A stretch of DNA of 64,000 nt from Trichomonas vaginalis G3 (lineage: Eukaryota; Parabasalia; Trichomonadida; Trichomonadidae). The stretch covers positions 28,736,082 to 28,800,081 of the forward strand of contig NC_067207.1 in NCBI RefSeq assembly GCF_026262505.1, written 5' to 3'. Under the pieces are notes generated by a model. That model ran no database searches and was not told the DNA's origin. It worked only from the letters and a program-made list of their open reading frames with translations. Below are positions 11,078 to 23,234 of this stretch, piece by piece; position 1 is the first letter of the stretch, and every line of letters begins with the position of its first letter. A program made the position numbers and the translations under genes.

Positions 11078-11521
11078 ATTCATGTACTCTTATCGACCGT
11101 CCCTATGTAAAAAGTTTCATTATTAAGAAATTTATAAAAAACGTTTTTATTTTTTTTGCTTTTTGATGTTTCTAATGTGTTTGTTTTATATTTATGGATT
11201 TATGCACTTTTTGTTTTTAAATATAAAATGCTACATTTTTAATTTTTTTATGTAGATCTATATCGAAATGCAATTACGATTGTGTATTAATATTGCTTGT
11301 CACACCTGATCATTTTCTATAATTGTTAAGATCAGGAAGCTTTCATTTTTAGGAAATTAATTCAGATTCGTATGTATGAATTGGAACTATCCATGATAAA
11401 AGGAAAATGCTAAAGAAATGTATGTGCATCTTATTTTGTATGAATGTGAAGATATATTATATAATTTTGACGTCTTAAAAAATTCTGACATTTTGTCAAA
11501 TTATTGTCAAAAATATTACTT
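11078..11521. other. Intergenic stretch (copy A)
   Basis: AT-rich, no gene seen; the region just upstream of the AP-3 mu start is rich in TTGTCAAA repeats. Confidence 0.5.
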
Positions 11522-12709
11522 ATGCTGAGTGGAGTAATAGTCACTGATGAAATTGGGGAAATTTTTGGTCGAGAGATACTATACAAAGACTCTTTCTCGG
11601 CAGGATGTTGACCCGATATGTAAATTAATCAGAGCACAACAAAAGATTTCACCAATTATCTCACAATTCGGATTAGTTTTCGCATCTTACTATATTAAAA
11701 AAATGTATTTTATAGGCATACATACGAAGGTACATCAACTATTGCACTATCATCGCTTGTTATTGAGTTTGAAAAAATGTTAGAAAGATCTCTTAAGTCA
11801 GAATTATCAGTTGATACAATGAAAGTCGATTATCCGATTGCATACGTCCTTTTAGATCAGTTCATTGATGCTGGATATCCATTTATCGATGAATTTAATC
11901 TTTTATGTTCTTCATTCAACGATACAACAAAAGATACGATTGGTTTTGAGATGCAATCTCCTTGGAGAACATCATCGCCTGTTAAATCTGCTCAATATAT
12001 CGAAATTAACTGTTGATGAAGAAATTCATTCTCGAATTAATTCAGAAGGAAAGTCCGAAAACCTAGTTGTAGCAGGAAAAGTCAATATGTTCTCTCGGTT
12101 ATATGACCCTTCAAACGTTAATTTTGTTTATTTACTTCCTTCTAAGTTGGAAGATTATTCTTTTCACAGATGTATTGATCCATCATTACATTTATCAAGG
12201 AAAATGCAATTTATACCTCCAGATGGTCAGTTTACGCTAATGTCTTACACTTGCAAGGCTAATATCACGAATTTACCAGTTTTCGTAATACCAAGTTTTC
12301 TTTTTTCAAAAGTAAGCGTTATTTTTGAATATTTCGATTAGACTTGCACCAAATTTAATATCAGTAGTATTAAGAACATTCAGATTTCTTTAATTTACCA
12401 AAAGGATTCCATCACCATCATGTGCAGCTGGTACTGGATCCATGAAATATCTAAAAGGACAAAATATGTTGATTTGGTCACTTGAAGCTACTGATCAAAA
12501 GAAATTTTATCTTTAAGCGGTAGCTGTTCAATTGATGAAGGAATCAACAAGAATTCTTGTGAAATTCCTATTTTTGTTGATTTCAAACTTGAAGATACTT
12601 CAATTTCTGGTTTTAAGATTGAAGAAATTGATCCGATTAATATGTCAAGTGTAACAAGGTAATAAAGTATCAGACAAGAGCTGGAAGATATATCTTCGAC
12701 AACCAATAA
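11522..12709 (+). pseudogene. AP-3 mu subunit, frameshifted (copy A)
   Basis: Counterpart of the intact gene at 31003-32190. At least six one-base indels are visible: an extra T at about 11560, a missing G at about 11713 (GGCATACATACG), an extra A at about 12008, shifts near 12300 and 12390, and another near 12645. Homology to AP-3 mu is continuous through all frames, so these are recent lesions or reading errors. Confidence 0.88.
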
Positions 12710-13137
12710 AGATTTTAGTGATTAATTTGTTATTTATAATAAATAAATTATTTTTTAGATTTCTTATTATTTATTTACAAGATATGGCGGTAGATCTCAG
12801 TGATAGAATCAAAATATTTAATAGAATTTAATAAATGTTAGTTTATTGAAATTATTTTCTTAAAGAGAATGCAGTAATTCAAAAATAAATAATGTTTTGA
12901 ATTATAGGCTATGTTCCTAGGACTTTGCAACTATGAACTATGATTATAATCATGTTTTTAATGTAACAATGATTATCTGGATTTTATTTGTGGAAGTTCA
13001 AATGCATCGAACTTCAATATCAAATTGTTTTGTAATCTAAGGCTGCAATCTGATGAGTAAATTCAGTTATTTGAATGAAATATCTTATAATCAACTAAAT
13101 GGCGCAGCAGCAGTTGATGAATTTAAGTAGATGAACC
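12710..13137. other. Intergenic stretch (copy A)
   Basis: Convergent 3' flanks of AP-3 mu and the unknown gene. No gene seen. Confidence 0.5.
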
Positions 13138-13657
13138 TTATACAACCCATCGATCATTATATAATGTCAAACAAAATATTTGGTATAATTTTTTCAAAAA
13201 TTTTTGTTGATTCATAGAGATAAATGATTGATCATCACCACAAATAGTTACTTTATAAATGATCTTTCTATTATTAAGTTTAGATTTGTTATACTTTTGT
13301 GGTAATGTTTTTTGAATTGTTGAAGGATTAGCAATATATGCAGCATTCGGTTTACTAGCTAAAACTTCGTTACTAGGTGAAAATCTTAAAGTTTGTTCTT
13401 GTAGCTGCTGCTGTTTGTGCAATTCTATTCTTTTCAGAAGGAAAACTGAATGAAATGTCTTTAAGGACATCAATGCTTAATTTCATTGAAACGGCTTCAA
13501 TTATATTGGATATATCAATAATGTCTGAGTTTTCGGAAATTAATGAACGAAAATTCGAATATGGTGCGTTTTGAACCTCAGGTATTGTAATAAATGAAAA
13601 CTTTGACTTCCAGTCTTGCATCTCATGCATTATTACTGCTTGTGATGTAAGGCTCAT
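13138..13657 (-). pseudogene. Unknown protein of ~170 residues; one frameshift (copy A)
   Basis: Reading leftward from the ATG at 13655-13657, the first ~88 codons match copy B. An extra T (AAAGTTTGTTC near 13390) then shifts the frame. Downstream of that point this copy stays open to the TAA at 13138, through NRKIIYKVTICGDDQ and a helical end, where copy B stops early. So each copy holds a different intact half. Family unknown: the N-terminal half is hydrophobic and acidic with no membrane segment, the middle is Asn/Ser/Ala rich. Confidence 0.55.
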
Positions 13658-14097
13658 TGAAGAATAAATTCAATGTTTTTAGTTTGATTGTTGTAAAAAA
13701 TATCGATAGAAAAAATTTTATCAAAATTTGGAGTAAAAGATGTCCTTTTGATAGAAACTCAAAGTTCTTCATGAGTTATTTTGAAAATAGTTACAGGCAA
13801 TTAATTCTAACTTTGAATTGTAGAAATCTTCTTCTGATGTTCAAGTGTTTTTATAACATTTGGAAACTTTAACTTCCTTTTCTATTATGTTTTATAATCA
13901 AATGTTATAAGTGTTTAATATTGGGCTGAAAATGTCCATGAGTTTATTTAAGGAGTATGGTGGCAATTTTTTTATGACTTGTGAACCGTTTTCCAGCAAT
14001 TCTCAAATGATTAGGTCACTATTTAAATAAAGCACTAAATTTTGGAATGAAAATTTTCGAATGTAAATTTTCAGATTTTAGAAAAACAAAGTAGGTC
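13658..14097. other. Intergenic stretch (copy A)
   Basis: Divergent upstream regions; no gene seen. Confidence 0.5.
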
Positions 14098-15268
14098 ATG
14101 TATTTCGAATACATCGGAGCTCATATAAGTGATTATATTAAAAACGAAAACTTGTTTGATACATTCCACATCGAATCTATCAAAACATAAATGAAATACT
14201 CGCATTTAACAGCTGATGAGTATATTGCTCTTCTCAAACAATCTTCATCAACCCATCAAATCCAAAGATATATATGCCTGTACGCGAAAAGCAAATATTA
14301 CCATCCAAAATCTCGAAGAAGTTGTTTCAATTCTTAAGTCTCTGAAAAGATACATGAAATTCAATATATTTGATGGTATTATTGATTTTTTAAAGCAGAA
14401 CTAGGAATAAATAAACGATTCTACGAACGAAATAGATATAATTCAAGATAAACCCAAAGCATTTCAAAATGAAAATGAAAATGCAACAAAAGAGACGACT
14501 ATCAATGTAACTAATGAAGTCACAATCATTCACGAGATATTTTAACTAAAATTGAAGAACTTAAGAGATCTAATGATTTTGAAAGCTTTTTACAATTTCC
14601 TTGATGAACTTTCTTCGAAAGGAAATCATGAAATGATTTCAAAATCATGCGAAGAAGGACTTTGGAAAAAGATTTCTAAAAAAAAATACATGTGATGAAA
14701 CGGAATGTTCTTCATATTGCATGTCTAAACGGAAATCTTAAGCTTGTTAAATCACTTATCGAATGTGGTTGTGATAAAGAAACAAGGACTAAATTTGGTA
14801 TGACTCCACTCATGTTTGCATCAGATCATCTAGACGTTGTTAAATATCTTATCCTCCTTTGGAGCTAATAAAGAAGCAAAAGATCATCAAAATTGGACTC
14901 CACTCATGTGTGCATCACAAGAGGTCATCTTTGACGTTGTTAAATATCTCATATCCGTTGGAGCTAGTATAAAACAAAGAATTTGGATGGATATGATCCA
15001 TTCATTAAAGCATTACTATTCAAACGTGTTGAAGTTGTAAAATATCTTGTCTCAGTTGGAGCTGATATAGAAGAAAAGATTGTGAATGGATTTATCCACT
15101 CATTTTGGCATCATAATTATAATTCAATTGACTCTGTTCGATGTCTTATCTCACTTGGAGCTAATAAAGAAGCAAAAGATGATTCTGGGAAAACTGCACT
15201 TAATTGGGCATCAAGAATTTGGTTATCGTGAGATTGTTCAATATCTTTCCTCAGTTGGAGCTAATAAA
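14098..15268 (+). pseudogene. DUF3447/ankyrin gene, multiply broken (copy A)
   Basis: Begins MYFEYIGAHISDYIKNEN, the usual N-terminus of trichomonad DUF3447 ankyrin proteins, and runs through at least four ankyrin repeats ([49 protein letters not shown] and others). It contains the stops shared with copy B (for example TAG at 14402) plus extra private indels such as AACATAAATG for AACAATAATG near 14187. The shared stops mean the gene was dead before duplication, whatever the cause of the other changes. Confidence 0.8.
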
Positions 15269-15604
15269 TAAACAAAGGATAATCCTGCAAAACCGCATTG
15301 ATGGTTGCAACAGATAAAGTAAAAGATTACTTAAAAACTATTTGGCCAATCAACTCAATCATCTTCTTATTAAAAAAAATCATTTACTCAACTTTTCAAA
15401 ATTATTATTTTATATTTTAGTCTAAAATAAGATTGAGAATTCTAAAAAAAAAACATCCTGAATAGTGATTTCGAGTGCCAATACTGTCTATTGACAAAAT
15501 AAGCATATTTCAATGAATTTTCCATGATATCGGTGTCAAGAAAATTAACTCCAGGAGATTTTTTGCGTATTATTGGAAAATGATATAAAATCAAAATAAT
15601 TTGA
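15269..15604. other. Intergenic stretch (copy A)
   Basis: AT-rich, convergent 3' ends; nothing seen. Confidence 0.5.
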
Positions 15605-16018
15605 TTAAGTAAATGTCTGAGGGAATGATGATTCTGGAATGAATTGAGTAAAAGGCATTAATAGATTAATTATACTTTTATCGGCTGAATCTTTAATTGC
15701 TGAAACAGTAAGTGACTTCATTCCAACTTCTTTCCCTAAACCTCTTGGATCTAATGAGCAGCAAATAATGGAATATTTTCTTTGAGCACATGAACAAAAA
15801 TATGATCTACAAGTGATGGTGGATTAATGCATGATGAACCACAACAATTTTTGCTTTCTTCCCAATATAGATTTGTTGGTCGAGTTAATTTCTGATTTCT
15901 ACTTGTTTTTCTCGAATAAGTTTTTCAGCATCGAAGCAATAGCTGTAGTTCCTTCTTGGTTTGGACTTGGATATGTGATTTTCTGATCGAGATTAAGAAT
16001 TTTTGGAGCCTTTTCCAT
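15605..16018 (-). pseudogene. L7Ae-like RNA-binding protein, frameshifted (copy A)
   Basis: Counterpart of 35077-35493. Bases are missing in the central part (for example GATGAACCACAAC where copy B has GATGCAACCACAAC, near 15835) and there are further one-base changes near 15770, 15870 and 15930, so no full frame remains. Confidence 0.85.
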
Positions 16019-16222
16019 GAAAAATGTTTTTTGAATATCTAGAGTGCAAATTTAATATAAATAGTATAAAATGGTTTCATTTTTACTATTTAATTCAAAA
16101 TTGTCGATAAATTATATCAAATAATTCTAATTTTGAAAAATTATTTTTTGATACTGAGAAGTAAAGGATTTGATAATGTAGATAGAAATATTTACAAACA
16201 AATGTACAAAAATATAACAATA

Positions 16223-17090
16223 CTATTCAAATTTCAATGACATCTTGAAGGATATCATCAAGTTTTGATTTTTCTATAACAGCTATAGGCGATTGTAATG
16301 CAACCATAAGTTGCATAAAATAAGTTCTTGTATTGAATCGTCACAATAAAATCCAAGCAAAACAGAAGGATTGATGTTCTCTATTTTCATAGATTTGAGC
16401 TTTAACTCAAAGAGAGAATCATATGGTGGGCCTGTTAATGCCTGTTTGTGTGACATGTGGATCAAAATAATAAAAATAATTTGAATCGAAGCCAATAAAA
16501 TAAAATGCTGAATCATTATGTCCGCTAACAAGCCCAGTGAAGAGTTCATACATAATGAAAGAAAGAATGAATGAAATGTATGGTTTTTTCGATCTTTTCC
16601 AATCCGAACAATCCTGGAATTAAAATTAAAACAGGATAATTTGTAGATTCTAGTTCTTCGTATATAAATGTGGAATCTTGTGGTACAATACAGTTTAAAT
16701 GCAGCGATTGAAAAAATTGATTTATATGCAGAAGCAATTATTGATGGTTTTGCCCAATTACCAATTGGTAAACACTAAAGAAATTTGCATGTGTAACAAT
16801 GTTTTGGATTCCAAAAAGGTGCTTCTGGGATATCAAGACAAATAAATCCAAAGGATTCTTGTCTATACGCGAATGTTGATTATATAAGTCTGGAAAATTT
16901 TTTGTGCAATCTTAGTATATATTTGACATACTAATCCTTGAGAAGATCGAAAACAACATCCCCAACCACTATCGCAGCTGAGTGTAGAGTTTTCGATAGC
17001 TTGAAAGTTATTTCTGTAGCAAAATCTCGGTATTTCAGCTAGAATTTGATTAGCATCAACATTGGTATCATCAGAATTTATAACTTTCAT
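16223..17090 (-). pseudogene. Atg4 cysteine protease, frameshifted (copy A)
   Basis: Counterpart of 35700-36554. Only the first ~65 residues, including the active-site GWGCC, stay in frame. After that about ten small insertions relative to copy B are seen, among them GCGAATGTTG for CCGAATGTTG, GAAAGAATGAATG for GAAAGATGAATG, and TGTTTGTGTGACATG for TGTTTTGTGACATG. Confidence 0.88.
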
Positions 17091-17354
17091 TTATTTTTAT
17101 GAATAAATTTTTAACGCTATTGGCTGTATAGCTCCGAATAAGTATGTAACACAAATAACAAGTCATTCATTAATGTTAATATATTCTCATGAAAAAATTC
17201 ATGTTTCTGCTAGATGACAATTGTTATTGATAACCTTGAAACACAAAGAAATATGATAAAGATTTTCTGTGGAAATTAAAAAAATAATAATTCTCAATTC
17301 ATCTAATTTTTTAGTTTGTTTAAATCCGAATTACTAACTACTAATTTTAAACAT

Positions 17355-18648
17355 TTAAAGATCATTTCTTTCGTTGAAAGACTTATCAGAAAATAGCCTG
17401 TGCCTGTTTGATTTTTCTTCGGCGATAGACTTTCTGTGTGTATTCTTGTAGAATGAGTCAGGATGCATCAAATCTGTTTCCGTTTGCATCGACTCCGAAG
17501 TCCTTTTGAACGTCCGAAAATCTTCGATACCCCACTTTCTCTGTGTTTCCCATCTGTCGTGGCCACCCCATCTGAAGTAGACTTCGTTCTCCTTCGGGAC
17601 GATCGGATAGAAGACAACTTCGGCCACTTCACCTGCGTATGTAAGATTATCTGTAACGAGGAAGTTATCGAAGAGCTGGCCTGAGTTTAATCCTGGTGGA
17701 GATCAAGTCCCAAGTAAGGAAAGGTCTCGAATTTTGCCGAAATCTTCGTCCGGAGTGTAATCTGGATTTGGAATCTTTCTTTGGACGCCATGTAGCCCAT
17801 GTAATTTGGATTTGGAATCATCCTTGGTTTCCCATACAGCTGTAAAGTTTGGATTTCTGATCAGGAGGCTCCCATACTCCATCTCTTTCGTCATCCCAAT
17901 CTTCTGGCTTTTGTACACTTGGATCTGGGATACCGGCGGCGGTCATCCCAGCCTTCTGGCTTCTTGTCATCTGGATCTTGTATCCATTCCCTGTCATCCC
18001 AATCAATTGGCTTCCTATCGTAAGGATCCATGATGTATTTTCGGTCCTTCGAACTCAAATTCCTCTTTGAGGGTGCCTTCGTATTTGTTGCGGCCATCGA
18101 GCCAGATGTCAAATGATCCGTTGGTGCCGAGGTAGAGAGTATAAAGATGGGTATGGCATCTCTTCTTCGGTTCTACGTGCTGTAGCATCTTAAAGTTTGT
18201 ACCGTTTACGGCTGATGATAAAATTGGATTAAATCTGTGTGGGCAAAACAGACATCGGGACCGAACATGAGAGAATATGGTGTACCACCTGTGGAAAACG
18301 GCGCTGATCAAGACCATCAGGAATAAGCTTGATGTAGGCACCACCACAAATGATTGGCTTATCCATTTTAAGTGTATATTGGACAACTAATGGACGATTT
18401 TTATCTGTCCAGCACTTCTGAAAACGAGCGGATATAGCATAGTTTTCTAAAATCATCTAATGTTTTGATACGTCTCTGTTTTGGCTGGATCACGGGTGTA
18501 GAGCGGCAGTTAATTGGCCAACGACGAATGGTTTGCCCGGAGGATGCTTTTCGGATTTAATCCATCTGCTTTGTCCATCCATCGGTGTTGAATGTTCCTC
18601 AAAATAAATTTCGGAACTAATAGTACGAAGTAAAAAAAAGAGCGTCAT
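17355..18648 (-). pseudogene. Calreticulin, frameshifted (copy A)
   Basis: Counterpart of 36818-38095. The P-domain blocks (IDWDDREWIQDPDDKK, WDDERDG) are visible but lie in several frames, because there are about a dozen one-base insertions between 17400 and 18600. Confidence 0.88.
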
Positions 18649-19167
18649 TTAAATTTATTTTTGGTCGCGTTGATACGAAAAAAAACTTTTGTAAGTTTTT
18701 TTGTTCATTAATATATATATATAAATATAATGTATACATTTTTCTATCGGAATTAATAGCAAATCTGATGTTTTTGAAATAATTTCCATAATTTCGTATT
18801 TTCAAAATTAAGATTCAGAGACCATTAACTATGTATCTTTATCTGAATACTCAAGATTTGGCCATTTTATTCTTTAACAAATATACATTATCATATATTT
18901 CAAATGCAAGTCAAATCAAAATATCATATCTAGAGCCAAAAGCTATATATATGATGTATGATATAGTAAACTTCACTATAATTATATATTGCAAAAGATT
19001 TCATTTCAGTAAAATATGCAAAATTGGGCTGAACAATTATGAATCATATTGTAATAAACTAAATTTCTCAAGATATTAAAGAATTTGTGTCGAATTAAGT
19101 AGAAATGAGATATATTTGAAAAAAATGAAGAAAAAAAGTTAAATGTATAAGAAATAATAAGCACTGT
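18649..19167. other. Intergenic stretch (copy A)
   Basis: AT-rich; no gene seen. Confidence 0.5.
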
Positions 19168-20322
19168 TTACTTCATCTGAGAGTACTCGTAGACCTTCCT
19201 CTTCTTCCTCAGTAGTTTTCGTCATCAGTTTGTTCGTATTCTTCAGCAACAAGATTCATGCTTATTTTCAACAGGTTTCTTCTCAGCTGGTTTCGGTGCT
19301 GGAGAATGCTGGTGCTGCTGCCACCCGTGAGATCTGTGTTTTCTTTCCTTTGATTGGGCAAACTTGTTCAAGCTTCTCTTCGAGCTCTATGATTCTCTTT
19401 TTCTGCATGCTGCAACTTCCTTTGGATCGACATCCATCTGGCAATCTTCTCCTGGTTCGAAAAATCTTGAACCTGTTTTCGGTCTTTCCTGAGGAATTCA
19501 TACGAGTCTGAGCTTATCTCTGACGATGTTGGCGGCCATGAGACCACGTGTGCGTCCTGTAATTCCTCTTGTACGCGTTGAGATGAGATTCTGTCTCAAT
19601 CAAACCTCCTTTCCTGTAGTTATCTGATGCGTTTCTTTGGTACCTGCTGGTAATGGTGGTAATTCGTTCATGCACTGGTCGAGCTTTTCCTTTGCTTCGG
19701 CGAGCATATCGGTTAAGAACATCGCGTTCTGAGGCTTTCGTCGGTCCCTGGATCATGGAGTAGCCTATCAATCTTGCTTCTCGAGTGTTCTTGTCAAGTT
19801 CTGCTGTTGCTGTCTTGAGAAGTTCGCTCGTTGGATGGAGGCTGCATGAACTTTTTGACGGCCTTGGATGAAGAAGCCTTCTGCTGCCATTCGAGAACAC
19901 TCAAGGAGATCTCAATTGTATCTTGCTGCTCCTTGAGTGTAGAAAACGGGAGCGAATCAGGTCGTATTTACGTTTAAGAATTGAATCTCGTGAACTTTGA
20001 AAGTGGACTTTGTGTCTTGCCATGGGTTTAAATTTTGCCAGACTCGAATGGCTTGTAGCTGATTCTGTGTAGAGCGCCGTGAATGATTCGCGATAAGCTT
20101 GAATATTGCTTGTAGGGTCTTCTTGCTGATAGAAGCTCAATGGAGCAGAAGGCGAAGAAGTTGATGTTCTGGCTTCATGAATTTCTTTGGCTTTGTGAAA
20201 GAGCTGGCTGTATTCAGCGTCGTAAGAGTTATCAAGTCGAATACGAAGGATGAGATGGAACAAGCCTGAGCTGGGTGAGTTGCGGTTGAGATCCTTAAAA
20301 GCGAATGGGTTTGAGGTTCCAC
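19168..20322 (-). pseudogene. BTB-like coiled-coil protein, partial and frameshifted (copy A)
   Basis: Matches the C-terminal ~365 residues of the protein at 38615-40222, with many one-base indels. It is cut by the N run, so the N-terminal BTB-like part is absent. Confidence 0.85.
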
Positions 20323-20347
20323 NNNNNNNNNNNNNNNNNNNNNNNNN
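20323..20347. other. Assembly gap (25 N)
   Basis: A run of exactly 25 N, probably a placeholder for a join of unknown size. It ends copy A inside a gene. Confidence 0.99.
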
Positions 20348-20975
20348 TAAATACCTTATTAAATTTCCGCTGAAAATTAAATTTTGTACTCCTCATCTTC
20401 GTTCATTGTTGGGATATTAAATTTTGAAAAAGATGTTGGGGATGTTTTGTATTCTGACACTGGTTCCAATTTCATTTTATCAATGTGATAAAGTTAATAC
20501 CCCAATGAGATTTTCACATCAAACATTAGACCCTAACTCTTACCCATCATACAAAACATTTTATCCACAACTTAAACACATTTTCTTTATCATATCCGTT
20601 TCAATTATCCGGGAATTCATTTATTCTTCATTCAAAAGATTTATCAAATATTAAATTTAGAATAACTGACCTATTTGATTGTGATTTAGAATTTATGAAT
20701 GAAATATTATGGCAATTTCAAATAGAAAATAAGCTGATGAATAACGGATTAAATATTTATTTTTAAATCGTAATAAATGATTAAACAACAGCAACTTAAG
20801 GCGCAAAACGCCCGGTCCTTCAGACCATTACATACGCCATAATATGCATATAATTCAAAGACGGCAGAACAAACGCAAGGTTGAAATATGGAGATTTGGA
20901 GATAGTATTGAAAAATGACATTTCGAATTCGTTTGCAAAGTGTGCAGTGATATCAAATATAAAAGAAATTTATTT
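20348..20975 (+). other. Degenerate DNA, probable mobile-element remains
   Basis: Follows the gap. Short coding-like stretches in changing frames (around 20410-20660 and 20690-20760) suggest a decayed or badly read gene on the plus strand, but none is long enough to name. It leads directly into the tail-collar-like remnant. Confidence 0.4.
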
Positions 20976-21883
20976 ATGAATTCTAAAATTAAAGGTATAA
21001 CGGATGATATAACATCAATTCCACCAGAAGAACAGAGATATTATGCATTAAATGCATTTCCTAAAGTTTTGAAGATTGGAAGATTTAATTTAAATGAGGA
21101 ATTCATAGAAGGTTTCCTAAACGACATAATGAAGAAGGTGGATAAGGAATATGTGGATAGTGAATTAAATAAGAAAGCAAATTTGGTTTATGTTGATGAA
21201 AAAGATAATGAAATTAAAGAAAGAGTTGAATGGTATCATGAATGGACATTGGAGACTTTTAAAGTTAAAGCTGATACAGAATGGGTTTCAGGATGTTTTA
21301 GACTTAAAGCAATAAAACATATGTTGATGAAAATTATGCAAAGAAGTCGGAAGTAAATGATGTGATTACAAGCATGAAAAATGAAATACTCAAACATTAT
21401 ATCCTGTTGGTTCTATTATATACGCAATGAACTCAACAAATCCCGCAACATTTTAGTTTGGTACGTGGAAGCAGATTTGTAGATAAATTCTTATACTGTG
21501 CTAGATATTCAAAGCAAACAGGAGTTCGAAGAAAATTAAAGAAGCAAACTTACCCCCACACACTCATACAGGAACTACAAACTTTCTGGCGACCATAGCC
21601 ATCTCATTAAGAGACCACCCATTATACAACTCAGAGTATGAAGCTGCAATGACGTTTTATCTCCATCTTATAACAATGCAGCAAAAAAGACTTTTCGACA
21701 AACTGAACCGGGGGAAATCATGTCCATATACTTTCACAACAAATCCAACAGGCTTGGTAAAGATTATATGCCACCATTTGTGACTATATTCCATGGTACC
21801 GATTCATTGAACGCGAATTGACCCAGACCTTGGGTCAAGGCTTACCGAATGAACTAAATATATTTATGTCTGTAATTAATTAG
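20976..21883 (+). pseudogene. Phage tail-collar/tail-fibre-like gene, frameshifted
   Basis: The first ~125 codons from the ATG at 20976 are open and end in fibre-like heptad text (SELNKKANLVYVDEKD, VKADTEWVSGC). After a frameshift near 21340 the remaining frames spell the landmarks of a phage tail-collar domain in order: YPVGSI, then NSTNPA, then FGTWKQI, then ARYSKQTG, then EANLPPHTHTGTT, then GGNHVH, and finally MPPFVT near a WYRFIERE end. At least eight indels and one in-frame stop interrupt it. Domain order and spacing fit the tip protein of a bacteriophage-like fibre. In a trichomonad genome the likely carrier is a Maverick/Polinton-like or other virus-derived element; this is inference. 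Confidence 0.65.
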
Positions 21884-21913
21884 TAATGAATAATGATGAA
21901 CTGCAGAAATACA

Positions 21914-22232
21914 ATTTTACGTTAAATGTTACGTTAATGTTTCAGGTATTCAATAATTAATTATTTTTGAAGAAACTGAGGTGTCACTATGTCACCATGT
22001 GTCACCAGGTTAATTAACTTCTTGAAAAAATGAGACAACATGACATTTCGACAAACAGTCCTGGAAATAATATGTTTACGTTAATGTTTACGTTAATGGT
22101 TCAGGTTATTCAATAATTAATTATTTTGAAGACACTGAGGGTGTCACTATGTCACCATGTGTCACCAGTTAATTAACTTCTCTGAAAAAATGAAGACAAC
22201 ATGACATTTCGACAACAGTCCTGGAAATATGA
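21914..22232 (+). repeat. Two direct copies of a ~158-bp unit
   Basis: 21914-22073 and 22074-22232 share TTACGTTAATG, TTCAATAATTAATTATTTT, GTCACTATGTCACC and GACAGT/ACAGTCCTGGAAATA in the same order. They differ by several one-base indels. The unit lies between the tail-collar remnant and the next broken gene. Its triple GTCAC motif could be Inr-like promoter sequence. Confidence 0.85.
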
Positions 22233-22289
22233 TGCAGTCCAAAAATAAAGTTAGTTTTAAAAACTATTTTATTTTTTTTATTCCTATAT

Positions 22290-23234
22290 AAATGACAGCA
22301 ACAAACACAACAGTAACTTTATCGTTTTCTGAATGAAAAAGTTATTGATTCATTAGCTGAGGAATTATTGTGGCAGAAACTAAAACCCTCAACGAAAGAA
22401 TTGGTGAAAAACAAGATTGATTTACATAACTACCTCAAACATGATGGAGGAAGAGGAAGGAAAACTGTACAGCTTTATTAGCAAATAAAATATCAAATTA
22501 ACATTATAGATGTTGATATCAATAAATCGTACAATGATGAACTTAAAGAAACAGTTGAGAAAAGATATTTTATCAAAAACTTTCGATAAAGATGTTATCG
22601 TTAAAACCGCTTTCAGGAGGTCTTTCACATTTAAATTGCAACATAATTTCTTCTATGCAGTTTCGAACAGAATGATTAAATGCTATTCTGCAAATGATTA
22701 TTGATGTTGATATCATGACTTCTATTGATGATTCAAAGCGTTTCTTGTAGTATTATGGCTGATTCAAGAGTTCGAAAGAATGCAAAAACCAATCAATACA
22801 TACTCATTCATTCGTGAAGTTATGATTCAACATTAACTAGAACGTAAACGATATATTAAATGATTTGAATATTAAGGTAAGAGTTGAACAGAAGAACGAA
22901 GAAATAAAGACTATCATGAATGAAAACAAAAATGTAAACATTGACGATAAACTTGCCCAGAGCATAGTTTGATGGCATCAGTGATTTGAAGTACATAATG
23001 ACGGTGGAACATGAATTTAGAAAAAAGAAGTTACATTATTTAACACTGTTCAAGCAATTAATCGTTACCTAATCATTTGATTAATGAAGCATACGATAAA
23101 GTTTTATAACTTCTGCAGCTTAACGAAAAATGCAAAAAGTAATTTTGAAAAAGCACGTAGTAGATATGCAACATTTAATGACTTCTCCATTTGTTTTAGT
23201 GAAGATTCTAAAACTATATCAAAAGGAATATTAT
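22290..23234 (+). pseudogene. Second decayed element gene, unrecognised
   Basis: Plus-strand coding-like text in shifting frames: a stretch around 22325-22460 giving KVIDSLAEELLWQKLKPS-like residues, another near 22500-22700, and a last part at 22900-23235 rich in Lys/Asn/Glu. It resembles the helical, repeat-like style of the tail-collar remnant's N-terminus, so it may be another structural gene of the same element. Frames are broken every 50-150 bases. No family can be named. Confidence 0.35.

Larger units (their letters stand above)
3775..20322 (+). repeat. 16.5-kb direct duplication, copy A (error-rich)
   Basis: Collinear with 23235-39713. Homology begins at AAATTTATGTTATAG (3775 and 23235) and stops at the N run. 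Differences are mostly one-base indels, often in homopolymers: GAAATTTTTGG at about 11560 against GAAATTTTGG at about 31040; an extra T at about 10812 in the PLAC8 gene; GAAATTAACTG at 12001 against GAAATTACTG. Some substitutions also occur, such as CACATAATT against CACATGATT in the surface-protein gene. Nearly all genes here are broken while the copy B versions are open. Low-accuracy sequence placed twice by the assembler is the leading explanation. Confidence 0.95.

Noticed and set aside
14098-15268. Several separate small ankyrin genes in copy A
   Set aside because: The short frames are pieces of one broken gene, as alignment with copy B shows.
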